Of a DNA stretch of 64,000 bases, positions 1 to 8,292 are shown in pieces. The position numbers and the translations under genes are program-made. How positions within the stretch are numbered: the first letter of the stretch is position 1; each line of letters opens with the position of its first letter. A model generated the notes under the pieces. It did no database searches. It had not been told where the DNA came from and saw nothing but the letters and a program-made list of their open reading frames with translations. The stretch is from Pseudomonadota bacterium (GTDB lineage Bacteria > Pseudomonadota > Gammaproteobacteria > Steroidobacterales > Steroidobacteraceae): NCBI GenBank assembly GCA_025357635.1, contig JANXOV010000009.1, positions 19,928-83,927 on the forward strand, in the 5' to 3' direction.

Positions 1-228
1 GGCTCACGCGGCATCACCGTCAACGTCATCGCCCCCGGATTCATCGATACGGACATGACCCGGGCCCTGAGCGAGGAGCAGCGTACCGCCTTGATGAAAC
101 AGATACCGCTGGGGCGATTGGGGCAGGCGCAGGATATTGCCGCGGCCGTCGTTTTCCTGGCCTCCCCGGCCGCCGGCTACATCACCGGTGAGACCTTGCA
201 TGTCAACGGCGGCATGTACATGGCCTGA
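1..228 (+). CDS. fabG: 3-oxoacyl-ACP reductase, C-terminal fragment (window edge)
   Basis: Last 75 codons of a short-chain dehydrogenase cut by the window start. FabG reduces 3-oxoacyl-ACP with NADPH in the cytosolic fatty acid elongation cycle. Visible are the post-active-site segment [14 protein letters not shown], a substrate-lid region ([20 protein letters not shown]), the late-SDR segment with [14 protein letters not shown], and the terminal NGGMYMA typical of FabG. The catalytic Ser-Tyr-Lys lies upstream and cannot be seen. The next genes are acpP and fabF, which is the classical fab order and supports FabG over another SDR. Confidence 0.93.
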   Translation, partial: GSRGITVNVIAPGFIDTDMTRALSEEQRTALMKQIPLGRLGQAQDIAAAVVFLASPAAGYITGETLHVNGGMYMA

Positions 229-382
229 GGGCTACAGCCTCCAGTTCATATGATTTGTCAATAGCTGGCTGCCGGGCCGGCTTCAAAAGTCACCTTAACG
301 GTAGCTTGCGCGGTCGCGTTCACATAAAATACCGGCCCTGCCGATATGGCGTGTACACAGCAATGGCGAGAGGACACCAACG

Positions 383-625
383 ATGAGTACTGTTGAACAA
401 CAGGTTAAGAAGATCGTGGCCGAACAGTTGGGCGTGAAAGAAGAAGAAGTAACCAATGACGCCTCGTTCGTCGACGATCTCGGTGCAGACTCGCTCGACA
501 CCGTCGAGTTGGTGATGGCGCTCGAAGAAGAGTTCGAAACGGAGATTCCGGACGAGGACGCGGAAAAGATCACGACGGTCCAGCAGGCGATCGATTACAT
601 CAATTCGCACAAGGCGAAGGCTTAA
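383..625 (+). CDS. acpP: acyl carrier protein
   Basis: Acidic 80-residue carrier protein that holds growing acyl chains on phosphopantetheine. The attachment serine is Ser37 in GADSLDT, followed by the recognition helix [19 protein letters not shown]. Length and acidity are those of housekeeping AcpP. The start ATG has a purine-rich site (gagagga, about 366-372) upstream. The 154 bases after fabG probably carry its own promoter, as is usual for this highly expressed gene, but I cannot fix -35/-10 boxes with confidence. Confidence 0.98.
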   Translation: MSTVEQQVKKIVAEQLGVKEEEVTNDASFVDDLGADSLDTVELVMALEEEFETEIPDEDAEKITTVQQAIDYINSHKAKA

Positions 626-684
626 CACATTTTCAGGTTTGATCGGGCCACGGACGGCTCCGAAACCTCTATCTTCAGGAGCCG

Positions 685-1929
685 ATGTTGAGCAAGCGGC
701 GGGTTGTCGTTACCGGTCTGGGAATCGTCTCGCCCGTCGGTCACGACGTCGACTCGGCCTGGAAATCCATTCTCGCCGGCAAGAGCGGGATTGCGCCCAT
801 CACCCGATTCGACACCACCAATTTTCCGATCCACTTTGGCGGGGAAATCCGCGACCTGAATCTGGAACCTTTCATCAGTCCGAAAGAAGCGCGCCGCATG
901 GACGCGTTCATGCAGTACGGCGTAGTGGCCGGCATGCAGGCCATGCGCGATTCCGGACTCACCGTCACCGAAGCGAATTCCGAGCGCATTGGCATCATGA
1001 TGGGCGCGGGCATGGGTGGGTTGGAATCGATCGAAGAGACCTACGACAAATACCTCGAGACCAAGTCTCCCAAGAAAGTGTCGCCCTTCTTCATCCCCGC
1101 CAGCATCATCAACCTCGTCAGCGGTCATCTGTCCATCGCATTCAACATTACCGGCCCCAATCTGGCGGTTGCTACTGCATGCACTACTTCCACCCATGCC
1201 ATCGGCCTGGCCACCCGGCTGATTCAGTGGGGCGAGGTCGATGCAATGCTTGCCGGCGGATCGGAAATGGCCACGTGCTACACCGGCGTCAGCGGATTCG
1301 CACAGGCCAAAGCGCTGTCGCTGCGCAATGACGATCCGCAAGGCGCAAGCCGGCCGTGGGACAAAGACCGCGATGGTTTTGTCATGGGCGATGGCGCGGG
1401 CGCCATGCTGCTCGAGGAATACGAACACGCCAAGGCGCGCGGCGCGAGGATTTACGCGGAAGTCATCGGGTTTGGCATGAGCGGCGATGCCTATCACGTG
1501 ACCGCGCCGCCGGCCGATGGCGAGGGTGCGCGCAAGGCCATGGCCAATGCCTTGAAGGATGCTCAGATTCCGGCGGATCAGGTGCAGTATGTGAATGCGC
1601 ACGCCACTTCCACCGAGATAGGCGATCGCGCCGAGACTACCGCCATCCGCCGCGCCTTTGGCAATGCCGCCGATCATCTGGCGGTGAGTTCGACCAAGTC
1701 CATGACGGGACACTTGCTGGGCGCCGCCGGCGCAGTTGAAGCGATTTTTTCCATCCTGGCATTGCGCGACCAGGTTGCGCCGCCCACCATCAATTTGCAT
1801 CAGCCGGGCGAGGGTTGCGATTTGGATTACGTTCCCAACACGGCAAGATCCATGGCCTTGCAGAACGTTCTTTCCAATTCCTTCGGATTCGGTGGCACCA
1901 ACGGTTCTCTCATTTTCCGCCGAGTTTGA
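685..1929 (+). CDS. fabF: beta-ketoacyl-ACP synthase II
   Basis: Condensing enzyme that elongates acyl-ACP with malonyl-ACP. The protein has 414 residues, normal for FabF. The thiolase-fold triad is complete: Cys166 in TACTTS, His306 in NAHATST and His343 in GHLLGAAGA. The C-terminal NSFGFGGTN glycine-rich motif is present. The start has a good ribosome site (caggag, 676-681) and begins [13 protein letters not shown], as FabF proteins do. The 3' end overlaps the proposed start of pabB, suggesting translational coupling of fatty acid and folate genes. Confidence 0.98.
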   Translation: MLSKRRVVVTGLGIVSPVGHDVDSAWKSILAGKSGIAPITRFDTTNFPIHFGGEIRDLNLEPFISPKEARRMDAFMQYGVVAGMQAMRDSGLTVTEANSERIGIMMGAGMGGLESIEETYDKYLETKSPKKVSPFFIPASIINLVSGHLSIAFNITGPNLAVATACTTSTHAIGLATRLIQWGEVDAMLAGGSEMATCYTGVSGFAQAKALSLRNDDPQGASRPWDKDRDGFVMGDGAGAMLLEEYEHAKARGARIYAEVIGFGMSGDAYHVTAPPADGEGARKAMANALKDAQIPADQVQYVNAHATSTEIGDRAETTAIRRAFGNAADHLAVSSTKSMTGHLLGAAGAVEAIFSILALRDQVAPPTINLHQPGEGCDLDYVPNTARSMALQNVLSNSFGFGGTNGSLIFRRV

Positions 1930-3286
1930 TCCGCTCTGGCTGATTTCCCGATACCCGGAGTGCTATCCGGGCATTCTTGAAAGCGGTGCTCGCGCATCTG
2001 TCGGCGCCGGCTCTTTGGCGGCCTCGGCAAGCGAGGATTCGCGCTACGACATTCTGCCCATTTCGAACGGAGAGTTCCTGAGCCTGGATTCGAATGCGGG
2101 CCTTGCGGGGACCGTGCCGCCGGTGTCGCAGGGGTTTCTGACTTCGCTGGAACGTTGGATCGCCGCTCAGCCTCGCGCCGCGCCGGAGCCGTCGAAATCC
2201 GAATCACCCTTGCCATTTCGTGGCGGTTGGCTGGTCTATCTGGGCTACGAGATCGCCGCCGAAGTCGAGCCTCTGCTGCGGCTGCCGCGCAGCGATGACC
2301 GGTTGGCGGCGCTGGCGCTACGCGCTCCGGCGGCCTGGATCCGCGACCGTCTCACCGGTCGTGACTGGCTGGTTGCAGAGTCCGGCCACGAGTATCTGCT
2401 CGAGCGCTTCAAGGCTCATGCCGCAAGCTTGGATGCGGCGCCACTGCAGACGTCGCTGCGCTTGGATGTGACCGAAGAGGAGCCCGCGCTGTTCGAAGCC
2501 CGAGTGCGCAAGTCCCTTGAATACATTGCGGCCGGCGACATCTACCAGGCCAATCTGTCGCGCGGCTGGCGCGCACGTGGCGCGGGGCCGGTCGATCCGG
2601 TTGCGCTGTACCGCCGGTTGCGGGCCGCCAACCCGGGCCCATTCTCGGCGCTGATGCGATTCGAGGACTTCGCCGTGGTCAGCTCATCCCCCGAGCGTCT
2701 GGTCATGAGCGACGGACACCGCGTATCCTCACGCCCCATCGCGGGAACCCGGCCGCGTGGCGCCGATGCGCAGGCCGACGCCGCATTGATCCGGCAGCTC
2801 CTCGACAACGAAAAAGAACGCGCCGAGCATGTGATGCTGATCGACTTGGAACGCAACGATCTGGGGCGCGTTTGTGTCGGCGGCAGCGTCAAGGTCGATG
2901 AGTTCATGAGCATCGAAAGCTATGCGCACGTGCACCACATCGTATCCAACGTGAGCGGCACGATGCGCCCCGGCACATCGATCATCGACATCGTGCGCGC
3001 CGTGTTTCCCGGCGGGACCATCACCGGCTGTCCGAAGTTTCGCTGCATGCAGATCATTGCGGAACTCGAAGGCCGTGGACGCGGCGCCTACACCGGCTCA
3101 CTCGGGTACATCAACCGCGACGGCAGCGCCGATTTCAATATACTGATCCGCACCATGAGCCTGAATGGCAATGAGCTGAATTTTCGCGCCGGCGCCGGCA
3201 TCGTTGCGGATTCCATACCCGATCGTGAACTCGCCGAGACGCGTGCCAAAGCCGAAGGGTTGCTGCGCGCATTGGAATCCGGATGA
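1892..3286 (+). CDS. pabB: aminodeoxychorismate synthase component I
   Basis: Chorismate-utilising enzyme that aminates chorismate to 4-amino-4-deoxychorismate for folate synthesis, normally with a PabA glutaminase not present here. The chorismate-binding domain is clear: [54 protein letters not shown], and the end with [17 protein letters not shown]. The frame is open back into fabF. Homology appears to begin near [11 protein letters not shown] (about 1928), so I choose GTG at 1892, which overlaps fabF by 38 bases. The far ATG at 1736 would only translate a fabF shadow. The PIAGT motif lacks the lysine of the E. coli PabB PIKGT motif, so TrpE is an alternative, but pabC follows with an ATGA overlap. 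Confidence 0.88.
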   Translation: MAPTVLSFSAEFDPLWLISRYPECYPGILESGARASVGAGSLAASASEDSRYDILPISNGEFLSLDSNAGLAGTVPPVSQGFLTSLERWIAAQPRAAPEPSKSESPLPFRGGWLVYLGYEIAAEVEPLLRLPRSDDRLAALALRAPAAWIRDRLTGRDWLVAESGHEYLLERFKAHAASLDAAPLQTSLRLDVTEEEPALFEARVRKSLEYIAAGDIYQANLSRGWRARGAGPVDPVALYRRLRAANPGPFSALMRFEDFAVVSSSPERLVMSDGHRVSSRPIAGTRPRGADAQADAALIRQLLDNEKERAEHVMLIDLERNDLGRVCVGGSVKVDEFMSIESYAHVHHIVSNVSGTMRPGTSIIDIVRAVFPGGTITGCPKFRCMQIIAELEGRGRGAYTGSLGYINRDGSADFNILIRTMSLNGNELNFRAGAGIVADSIPDRELAETRAKAEGLLRALESG

Positions 3287-4131
3287 TCGGGGTCTGGATC
3301 AACGGCAAGCCCGGGACGCAGATCGACTACCGCGATCGCGGCTTGCACTATGGCGATGGACTGTTCGAGACCATGCGCGTAGCCGACGGGCGAATCGCGC
3401 TGCTTTCGCAGCACCTGGACCGATTGCTTCATGGCGGTGAGCGGCTGGGCATCCCAATGCCAGCGCGCGCAGCGCTGAGCCGCGAGGTCCTGCGCGCCGC
3501 GCGCAGTCGGCCTCATGCGGTGTTGAAACTGATCATCACGCGCGGTGCTGGCCAACGCGGCTATCGCGTGCCGCGTCCCTGCCGTCCGATGCGCATGATC
3601 ATCTGCGAAGACCGTCCGCCGCCCGATGCGGGCGCCGCGGACAAGCCCGTGCGGGTGCGCCTGTGCCGGATGCGCCTGTCAGAGAACTCCGTTCTCGCCG
3701 GATTGAAAACCCTCAACCGGTTGGAGTCCGTGCTGGCCCGCGACGAATGGCGCGATCCGCGAATCGGTGAAGGGTTGATGCGTGATCACGCTGACCATAT
3801 CGTTTGCGGTACCATGAGCAACGTATTCGTCGGCCACAACGGCCGGTTCGTGACGCCGCTGATCGACCGGTGCGGCGTGTCCGGCGTGATGCGCCGCTGG
3901 GTGCTCGAGACCGCCCGGCGCAACCGCATGGCGATCAGAGAAGGGCGGGTGCATTTGGCAGATCTGGTGACAGCCGATGAGATATTTCTGACCAACGCCC
4001 TCATCGGCATATGGACCGTGGGAACGGTTGTGGATCGCAAGGTGTTGGCCAGACCCGCGAGTCACGCGATGGCCGATGCACTGCGTGCCCGTTTCGCCGC
4101 CGCGACTTCACGCCGCGATGCCCTTGCATGA
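3283..4131 (+). CDS. pabC: aminodeoxychorismate lyase (class IV aminotransferase fold)
   Basis: PLP enzyme that eliminates pyruvate from aminodeoxychorismate to give p-aminobenzoate. At 282 residues it has the fold-type IV pattern: RGLHYGDGLFETMRV near the N-terminus, the PLP lysine Lys142 in LAGLKTLNRLES, and GTMSNVFV in the phosphate-binding region. The ATG overlaps the pabB stop by four bases, so the two PABA steps are coupled. D-amino-acid or branched-chain aminotransferases share this fold, but the pabB neighbour decides the call. Confidence 0.94.
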   Translation: MIGVWINGKPGTQIDYRDRGLHYGDGLFETMRVADGRIALLSQHLDRLLHGGERLGIPMPARAALSREVLRAARSRPHAVLKLIITRGAGQRGYRVPRPCRPMRMIICEDRPPPDAGAADKPVRVRLCRMRLSENSVLAGLKTLNRLESVLARDEWRDPRIGEGLMRDHADHIVCGTMSNVFVGHNGRFVTPLIDRCGVSGVMRRWVLETARRNRMAIREGRVHLADLVTADEIFLTNALIGIWTVGTVVDRKVLARPASHAMADALRARFAAATSRRDALA

Positions 4132-5168
4132 AGCGGGCGCTGCGCATAGGACTGGGGATGCTGGTGGCGCTCGCGGGTCTCGCCGGTTTCGGCGTGCGCT
4201 GGGGATTGCAGACGCTGGATCAGCCGGCCGGCATGTCCGGCGAACTGGTTTATCGGGTGCCGGCGCATGCGCGGTTTGCACAGGTCGCCGAAGAGCTGCG
4301 CGCCAAGGGGGTCATCGCGCATCCGCGCATCTGGACGCTGTATGCCCGCTGGCGCGGTCAGGCATCGCAGATCAAGGCCGGCGAGTATGCCATCGCCGCG
4401 GACGCAACGCCCCGCACGCTGCTGCAGCAGCTCATCGAAGGCCAGGTATTGCTGCATTCCTTTACCATCGTGGACGGCTGGCAGGTTCGCGAATTGTTGG
4501 AGGCTCTGCGCCGCAATCCGGACATACGCAATATACTGCCCTCCCGCGTGCCGGATCTGATGAGCCGCCTGGGTTTGCCCGCGCAACATCCGGAAGGGCA
4601 GTTCCTGCCTGAAACCTACAAGATACCCGCCGGAACGACCGACGTTGCACTGCTGAAGCTGGCGCATGCTGCGCTGGTGAACGAACTCAAGTCGGCCTGG
4701 GCTGGCCGCGATCCCCGCCTGCCGCTGCAATCGCCGCTGGAATTGCTGACACTGGCATCCATCGTCGAGAAGGAAACGGCACAGCCGGCCGAGCGCGCCA
4801 AGATTGCCGGTGTCTACGTGCAGCGCCTGCTGAGCGGCATGCGGCTGCAGGCCGATCCCACCGTGATCTACGGACTCGGCGAGCGATATGACGGCGATAT
4901 CCGCAGCGCCGATCTGCGCACCGACGGTCCGTATAACACCTATACGCGTGCCGGTCTGCCGCCCACGCCGATCGCATTGGCAGGCGCCGCCGCCATTCGA
5001 GCCACGGCGCATCCGGAAGTTTCCGGGGCGCTTTTTTTCGTTGCCTCCGGCTTGGGCGATGGCAGCCATGTTTTCACGACCAATCTCAAGGATCACAATG
5101 AAGCGGTGGCGCGCTATCTGCAGCAGCTGCGCCGGCTTGCTGCGAAATCTTCGGACAACCCTCCGTGA
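4128..5168 (+). CDS. mltG: endolytic murein transglycosylase
   Basis: Inner-membrane lytic transglycosylase that cleaves nascent glycan strands and sets glycan length. At 346 residues it has one N-terminal membrane anchor (about 4-25), then a LysM-like segment, then the YceG catalytic domain. The catalytic glutamate is Glu214 in LASIVEKETAQPAER, followed by LQADPTVIYGLG and the conserved SPYNTY-like DGPYNTYTRAGLPPTPI. The start at 4128 overlaps the pabC stop (ATGA). A longer in-frame start at 4011 would lie within pabC and lack the signal anchor at its N-terminus. Confidence 0.96.
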   Translation: MKRALRIGLGMLVALAGLAGFGVRWGLQTLDQPAGMSGELVYRVPAHARFAQVAEELRAKGVIAHPRIWTLYARWRGQASQIKAGEYAIAADATPRTLLQQLIEGQVLLHSFTIVDGWQVRELLEALRRNPDIRNILPSRVPDLMSRLGLPAQHPEGQFLPETYKIPAGTTDVALLKLAHAALVNELKSAWAGRDPRLPLQSPLELLTLASIVEKETAQPAERAKIAGVYVQRLLSGMRLQADPTVIYGLGERYDGDIRSADLRTDGPYNTYTRAGLPPTPIALAGAAAIRATAHPEVSGALFFVASGLGDGSHVFTTNLKDHNEAVARYLQQLRRLAAKSSDNPP

Positions 5169-5800
5169 TCGTCCCTCCAGGAAAATTCATCACCTTCGAA
5201 GGAATAGAAGGCGGCGGCAAGAGCACGCAGGTCTTGCTTGCTGCGCAGTGGCTGCGCGACAAGGGCCTGGATCCGCTGGTCACGCGTGAGCCGGGCGGCA
5301 CGGCACTGGCGGAGAAAATCCGCGATCTGGTGTTGATGCCTCGCGATGAGATGCTGCCGCCGATGGCGGAGCTGCTGCTGATGTTTTCGGCTCGAGTCGT
5401 ACATTTGCACAATCTCATCGAGCCGGCACTGCGCGCCGGCCGCTGGGTGCTGTGCGATCGATTCACTGATGCAACCTTTGCCTATCAGGGCGCCGGACGC
5501 GGCATTGCCGCTGATGTGATTTCCAAGCTGGAAGAAATGGTGCAGGCGGGACGGCAGCCGGACCTCACGATCCTGTTGGATCTGCCGGTGGAGCTGGGCA
5601 TGCAGCGCGTCGCACAGCGTGGAGGCCATAAGGACCGCTTCGAGCGCGAACGGATGGAGTTCTTCGAGCGCGTGCGCGAGGGCTACCTGCAACGTGCGCG
5701 TGCCAAGGCGCGGCGTTTCTGCGTCATCGACGCCGGTGAACCCATCACTGCCGTGCAGACAAGGATCGCAGCTTCACTGCAGGCGTTTGTGGACGATTGA
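5165..5800 (+). CDS. tmk: thymidylate kinase
   Basis: Phosphorylates dTMP to dTDP. It has 211 residues. The P-loop GIEGGGKST occupies residues 13-21, the DRF motif is in WVLCDRFTDATFAYQGAGRG, and a lid with arginines follows (QRGGHKDRFERER). Translation starts at GTG 5165, giving a GTGA overlap with the mltG stop. The mltG-tmk-holB order is conserved in gammaproteobacteria. Confidence 0.97.
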   Translation: MIVPPGKFITFEGIEGGGKSTQVLLAAQWLRDKGLDPLVTREPGGTALAEKIRDLVLMPRDEMLPPMAELLLMFSARVVHLHNLIEPALRAGRWVLCDRFTDATFAYQGAGRGIAADVISKLEEMVQAGRQPDLTILLDLPVELGMQRVAQRGGHKDRFERERMEFFERVREGYLQRARAKARRFCVIDAGEPITAVQTRIAASLQAFVDD

Positions 5801-5822
5801 TTCACGGCAGGAACGCGCACAC

Positions 5823-6803
5823 ATGGATTTCAAGAAAATCGAGACGCTTGACTGGCTTGAGGATGCCCGCCGGCAGATCCAGCGTCTGCTGGCGGGCGGA
5901 CGCTTGCCGCATGCGTTTCTGATCTTGAGCAAAGATGGTTTGGGCGCGGGACCGTTGGCCGATTGGATCGCCGCCGCGGTGCTGTGCGAGTCGGCCTCGG
6001 GGCGTCCTTGCGGAGCCTGCCCCTCCTGCAACTTGCTGCGCGCGGAGAATCACCCGGATCTGCATCGGGTGGATCGCGAAGACGATGCGCTCCAGGTCAA
6101 AATCGATCAGGTGCGTACATTGATCGATGCACTGTCGTACACGAGCTATCGGGGCGGCTATAAGGTGGGCATCCTCAGCAGTGCCGAGACGCTCAACGCC
6201 TCAAGCGCCAATGCGTTCCTCAAAACGCTGGAGGAGCCTTCTGGCAATACCCTGCTGCTGTTGATTGCCGCGCCGAGCCACCGTCTGCCGGCGACCATCG
6301 CCAGCCGCTGCCAGCGCCTGGTGTTGCGCACGCCGGCGCCCGATCTGGCGCTGTCCTGGCTTGAGCGTAACGGGCTGGCGGAACAGGGACGCGCGGACTT
6401 GCTCCAGTTGAGCCATGGCGCGCCGCTGCGCGCTCTGGAACTGGATTGTGCCAGCGCATTGAACCTGTCGCAGGAGATGGTGCAGAGCGTGGCACAACTG
6501 GAGGCGCGGCGAGTCGACCTCAGTCTGGTGGCGGAACGCTGGGTGAAGAGCGATTTCCCCTTGCGCCTGATATGGCTTGAGAACTGGATCACAGATCGAA
6601 TCCGTTCTTTGGGGGCTGCCGGCGCAACGGGCGTCAAAACTGTCGACGCAGTCGTCTTGCCTCGTTCTTTACTTAAGGCGAAGATACGGGGCCTGTTCGG
6701 ACTGCTGGATGATGCACGGGAGTTGAAGAGGCTGACAGGAACCAGCATCAATCTCCAGTTGGCGTTGGAGCAGACGCTGATCAAACACTTTGTTCGGGAA
6801 TGA
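5823..6803 (+). CDS. holB: DNA polymerase III subunit delta-prime
   Basis: Clamp-loader subunit of DNA polymerase III, 326 residues. It has the RFC-like N-terminal segment HAFLILSKDGLGAGPLA, in which the P-loop is degenerate as expected for delta-prime. A zinc module is formed by Cys55, Cys63, Cys66 and Cys69 (CGACPSC). NAFLKTLEEPSGNTLLLL and the SRCQRL arginine region follow. I start at ATG 5823. A much longer in-frame extension back to 5619 only reads through tmk. Confidence 0.95.
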   Translation: MDFKKIETLDWLEDARRQIQRLLAGGRLPHAFLILSKDGLGAGPLADWIAAAVLCESASGRPCGACPSCNLLRAENHPDLHRVDREDDALQVKIDQVRTLIDALSYTSYRGGYKVGILSSAETLNASSANAFLKTLEEPSGNTLLLLIAAPSHRLPATIASRCQRLVLRTPAPDLALSWLERNGLAEQGRADLLQLSHGAPLRALELDCASALNLSQEMVQSVAQLEARRVDLSLVAERWVKSDFPLRLIWLENWITDRIRSLGAAGATGVKTVDAVVLPRSLLKAKIRGLFGLLDDARELKRLTGTSINLQLALEQTLIKHFVRE

Positions 6804-6809
6804 TGAAAT

Positions 6810-7160
6810 TTGCGAAGCCCAAGTAACAAGCCGGGACTGTTGACGCTGACGATCAAGGACAAGAGCGCCCTGTATCTGGCGTACATGCCTTTTGTCAAGA
6901 ATGGCGGCCTGTTCATTCCGACCAACAGCAACTATCGCCTGGGGGATGAAGTGTTCATGCTGCTCAATCTCATGGGCGAGGAAGAAAAGCTGCCCGTTGC
7001 CGGCCGCGTCATCTGGATGACGCCCAAAGGCGCCTCGTCGCGACGCACAGCCGGTATCGGCGTGCAATTCAGCGATCAGGACCGGGGCAACACCCAGAAG
7101 AAGATTGAAAATTACCTGGCAGGCGCGTTGGGCGGCGACAAGCCCACGCACACGATGTAG
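6810..7160 (+). CDS. pilZ: PilZ-domain protein, type IV pilus PilZ type
   Basis: A 116-residue cytosolic protein resembling the original PilZ of type IV pilus biogenesis. It shows YMPFVKNGGLFIPT, LGDEVFMLLNL, VAGRVIWMTPKG, GIGVQFSD and the characteristic end DKPTHTM. Canonical c-di-GMP binding RxxxR and DxSxxG motifs are not evident, which fits the PilZ type that acts through PilB/FimX rather than by binding the nucleotide strongly. The only plausible start in this frame is TTG 6810. An ATG at 6803 in another frame opens a short stretch (MKFAKPK) that stops at once, so a lost base near the 5' end is possible. The position after holB is the usual one. Confidence 0.88.
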   Translation: MRSPSNKPGLLTLTIKDKSALYLAYMPFVKNGGLFIPTNSNYRLGDEVFMLLNLMGEEEKLPVAGRVIWMTPKGASSRRTAGIGVQFSDQDRGNTQKKIENYLAGALGGDKPTHTM

Positions 7161-7166
7161 GCAGAC

Positions 7167-8228
7167 TCAGCGGTTCGCGCCAACCGTTTCAGTCGCGGCC
7201 AAGCCGCCCTTCAACACATAGGCATCAAAACCGCGCTCGCTCAGAATGTACGCAGCCGCGGAACTTCGACGTCCGGTGTCGCAGCAAAGTACGTAGGACA
7301 CATCGCGGTCGAGCGCATTGAGTTTCAGGCGGATGAAATACAGCGGAATGTTCACCGCCTCGTCGATGCGAAAGTTTTGAAACTCACTGGGCAGGCGCAC
7401 GTCCAGCCACTTGCCGCCTTTGGCGACCAATTTCTTCGCGCCTTCGTAATCGACCCATTGCAAAAGCGGTTCATTGAGCAACGTTTGGAAATCCTGCTTT
7501 CCCAAGCGCATCAGGCTGCCTTCGGTTTGCATCACCACGGTTGCGTTGCGTTTGGCTTCGGCAATCAGCGCCTCTTCACCAAAGCTGTCGCCGGGGCCCA
7601 ACTCGGCCAGTTTGATGCCTTCCTTGTTCAGCGGCGTCTCTCGGGTGACGGTGCACTTGCCGGACATCACCACATAGAAAAAGTCGCCTTCCGTTCCCTG
7701 CTTGATCACCACGTCGCCGGCACGGTAGTTGATGCGTTGCATACGCATGAAAATAGCTTGAATGTTGGCCGGTGGAATGCGATGAAAGGCCTTCGTCTGC
7801 AGCAACGTGGTCATCCAATCGGCGTTTTCGTCCACGCCGGTGCGGCTCAACTCACCGACTTCGTATTGACCGGTCTGATCCCAGGTGATCAGGACATCGA
7901 GCAGTTCGCTGTCGATGCTGATGTATTGAATGTTATCCATGGCGCGCGCCGTGTACTTGCGCGGCATGGCTGGTGCTAACGCTGAACGCGCTTCGGGCGT
8001 CCCGCCTTTGATCGTTCCCAAGGTGCGGTCGTTGGATCGCAATTCCACCGTGCCGGCCACGACATAGAAGGTGCGCTTGTCGGTGTCGCCCTCCTTGAAA
8101 AGAATCCGGCCTGCGGGGAGTTCCTTGAGTTGCGTTTTGCGGGCGAGCGCCTGCACGTTTTCAGCCTTCAGACCATCCAGAGGCGAAAACGACTTCAACA
8201 CCGAAACTTCAACAGGCCTTTCTTCCAT
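7167..8228 (-). CDS. tandem cyclic-nucleotide-binding and rhodanese fusion protein
   Basis: A 353-residue cytosolic fusion. Residues about 1-110 and 125-250 each look like a Crp/Fnr-type cNMP-binding barrel; the second is better conserved (GTEGDFFYVVMSGKCTVTRE, LGPGDSFGEEALI, RNATVV). Residues about 255-353 form a rhodanese domain with active-site loop CDTGRRSS (Cys316). No helix-turn-helix is visible, so it is unlikely to be a classic transcription factor. It may couple nucleotide or redox sensing to sulfurtransfer or thiol chemistry, which is inference. It lies 64 bases downstream of the FadJ-like gene on the same strand and could be co-transcribed. Confidence 0.85.
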   Translation of the reverse strand: MEERPVEVSVLKSFSPLDGLKAENVQALARKTQLKELPAGRILFKEGDTDKRTFYVVAGTVELRSNDRTLGTIKGGTPEARSALAPAMPRKYTARAMDNIQYISIDSELLDVLITWDQTGQYEVGELSRTGVDENADWMTTLLQTKAFHRIPPANIQAIFMRMQRINYRAGDVVIKQGTEGDFFYVVMSGKCTVTRETPLNKEGIKLAELGPGDSFGEEALIAEAKRNATVVMQTEGSLMRLGKQDFQTLLNEPLLQWVDYEGAKKLVAKGGKWLDVRLPSEFQNFRIDEAVNIPLYFIRLKLNALDRDVSYVLCCDTGRRSSAAAYILSERGFDAYVLKGGLAATETVGANR

Positions 8229-8292
8229 TACAACCCTATGATTTTGCGCACGAATCCTACCACAGCAGGCGCGCGTGCAGTGGCTTGGCCGA

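Noticed and set aside
622..1800. Long open frame antisense to fabF
   Set aside because: High-GC codon bias leaves long antisense frames; the product has no domain features and fabF is certain.
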